A DNA stretch of 64,000 nucleotides from Hydractinia symbiolongicarpus (taxonomy: Eukaryota; Cnidaria; Hydrozoa; Anthoathecata; Hydractiniidae). Shown here in pieces: positions 62,361-64,000 of this stretch (position 1 is the stretch's first letter; every line of letters begins with the position of its first letter). Below the pieces are notes generated by a model. That model was not told where the DNA came from and searched no databases. It saw nothing but the letters and a program-made list of their open reading frames with translations. The stretch spans positions 19,776,001 to 19,840,000 of the forward strand of contig NC_079876.1 in the NCBI RefSeq assembly GCF_029227915.1, in the 5' to 3' direction. The position numbers and the translations under genes were made by a program.

Positions 62361-62753
62361 CTAGAATAAATTGATTTTTTTATTTATATGGATGAGCAGT
62401 ATAATTGAAATGCAGCTGGTTGTACAATTCTTTATGCCACCAAGACAATATATCTTGTAATGTTTTTTCTCTGTCTCTAGTTTTCTTTCATTCATTTACT
62501 TTTAATTAATTTCTTGCGTTTTCAGATTTATGTAGTTGACGCTTTCTTGAAAAAGTCCGTTTTAATCGACCACTGCCACTTATACAGCATTTGTTAAAGT
62601 TAAACCACACCTCACAACGACTTTAATAAAGTCATATTAGTTCCCAATCACGTGTTACGCTTAGCTTGTACTGGTATAAATTCATTCCTGACATGTCAAC
62701 GTAATCTTGTTAATGACGTGATATTGTGAATTCAAGCAAAAGTTTAGCAGGGG

Positions 62754-62843
62754 CTTCACGCTATTTCACTTCACGCTATTTCACTTCACGCTATTTCACT
62801 TCACGCTATTTCACTTCACGCTATTTCACTTCACGCTGTTACA
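62754..62843. repeat. 15-bp minisatellite, about six units
   Basis: Unit CTTCACGCTATTTCA occurs five times perfectly from 62754 to 62828, followed by one altered unit (CTTCACGCTGTTACA). Confidence 0.92.
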
Positions 62844-63609
62844 TCAGTTCTTTATAAAGTAATAATTTTGATGTGTTAAGCTTGGTTCTCACTATACGCT
62901 AACGATGAGCTAACCATAGTGTGCATAATGTGTTAGCCGATTTCAATTTTTGAGCTGCTGGTACCTGATGCATTCGTTTCACGTTCACACTACGGTGCAT
63001 CGTTAGCTCTTGTGTAGCCGAATCTAATGCGAGAAAGAATGAAAAGAAAGATAAAAAGAAAGTTTTGTTGTTGTTACTACTTCGAAGAAGACGACGTAGC
63101 GTGGAAAGAAAGGAATACATACACATTTACGATAATTCAATTGCACATGCGTTCCTACGGCTCTCCATCGTTTTACAATATCAGAAAAAATGAGGTAAAA
63201 ATCGTGTTTTTATGAGAGTTTGTTAGAGACGAAAGCGTGTTTTCTCCCGTTTTTTAACTTCCGTCCTATCAACTTCTTTCAAATTTTCAGGAAATGTTAA
63301 TAATAATAAGATACAACTTATGTGTACTTCTCATTAAAAACAAAACGCGGCAAGAAAAGTTATCACAAAAAAACGTGTTTTCTCATTAATAAACTCTTAT
63401 AAAAGTGTGATGTTTACCTCCTTCGATCGCTAAATAAGCTGCGATGGAGTGTTAGTCTTCCCGAATTATCGTAAAGGCTCGAATACACGGAACAATTTTG
63501 CAGATCAATTTTCAAAATAAAATATTGAACTAAAATTGATCTAACATTGTTGCGTATATATCGTAGAAAAATAACAGAACGATAATGTCATAATGACGTA
63601 AAAACACTC

Positions 63610-63661
63610 AAAAATTGATCTAATAAAATCAAACCGGTTTGATTTTATTAGATCAATTTTT
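63610..63661. repeat. 52-bp perfect palindrome
   Basis: The sequence is its own exact reverse complement with no spacer, centred on CCGG (63634-63637); each arm starts AAAAATTGATCTAATAAAAT. An imperfect inverted pair of the same TTGATCT-containing motif lies just upstream (about 63498-63550), so a short transposon with these ends seems to have inserted head to head. Confidence 0.92.
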
Positions 63662-64000
63662 CGTCGGAACAATATTATTTCAAAGGAAACCGCCAGCTGC
63701 TCACTTTTTTTCGAAACTCACGCTCGGTATTTCATTCATTTCAAATGTTTTTATGCACGTAAAGAGAGTAAATGAAGAGAAACGCGACTAAACATGTCAG
63801 ATAATTTTGTTTTACCAAGTACGTTTAGATCGTATCAAGTCGCAAGGCAAACTGAATTAAGGTACTTTGTATTTCTATTTTTTGTCTCTACTTTCTTCGT
63901 GATTACACGTTGCTCTCTTCCACCTAACGTGCAACGTCGCGAAATGACGTTGTCGCGATTCCTATTCGAAACTTGAATTCTTCGTTCACTGGGAGGTTGT

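Larger units (their letters stand above)
62361..64000. other. Upstream/intergenic DNA at the window end
   Basis: No further exon of the EGF gene was recognised, and open frames are short. It contains a 15-bp minisatellite and a long palindrome, both listed separately. Confidence 0.5.

Noticed and set aside
62754-62843. CRISPR-like array
   Set aside because: The 15-bp units are directly adjacent with no spacers; this is a minisatellite in an animal genome.

Overview
The window is AT-rich metazoan DNA. The intron-rich orthologues of animal genes (NIM1 kinase, ANKRD13C), an EGF-type ectodomain gene, a PIF/Harbinger relic, LINE remnants and a Maverick/Polinton together suggest a cnidarian, possibly a hydrozoan. 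That assignment is an inference; no sequence comparison was run.

Layout. 1-8.7 kb is repeat-rich intergenic DNA with a tRNA-derived SINE-like block and a decayed PIF/Harbinger transposon (transposase on +, coiled-coil partner on -). 8.7-19.6 kb is a near-identical tandem duplication: unit 1 spans 8856-13450 and unit 2 spans 13460-19584. Each unit carries part of an immunity-related GTPase (IRG-like) gene on the minus strand plus the left end of a Polinton. Neither IRG copy is intact. 17.44-34.30 kb is a Maverick/Polinton bounded at both ends by related inverted terminal repeats, about 16.9 kb long. Recognisable parts are a protein-primed type B DNA polymerase, a retrovirus-type integrase, an FtsK/HerA-like packaging ATPase, a capsid-like protein, a Bro-N/KilA-N type protein, a PD-(D/E)XK-like nuclease and an HNH-like nuclease, plus several unassigned small or membrane proteins. 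Nearly every larger gene has stops or frameshifts, so this copy is a fossil. No adenain-type protease was seen. Two of its genes contain perfect GAT microsatellites (102-116 and 189 units) that would encode poly-aspartate.

34.3-38.6 kb is intergenic and holds a pogo/Tigger-like MITE with 23-bp perfect inverted repeats and a TA duplication. 38.6-43.1 kb is a three-exon NIM1 kinase gene on the minus strand. It lies head to head, 367 bp away, with a 19-exon ANKRD13C-like gene on the plus strand (43.5-58.9 kb), so the two may share a promoter. The ANKRD13C introns hold LINE fragments, a two-copy dispersed repeat, long perfect hairpins and a CAT-rich array joining two reverse transcriptase pieces. 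60.9-62.4 kb has the last two visible exons of an EGF-containing secreted or surface protein on the minus strand. The right end has a 15-bp minisatellite and a 52-bp perfect palindrome.

The most unusual feature is the Polinton next to the duplicated, broken IRG gene, together with the in-frame GAT expansions. The IRG gene lies outside the element's terminal repeats, so no functional link is shown.
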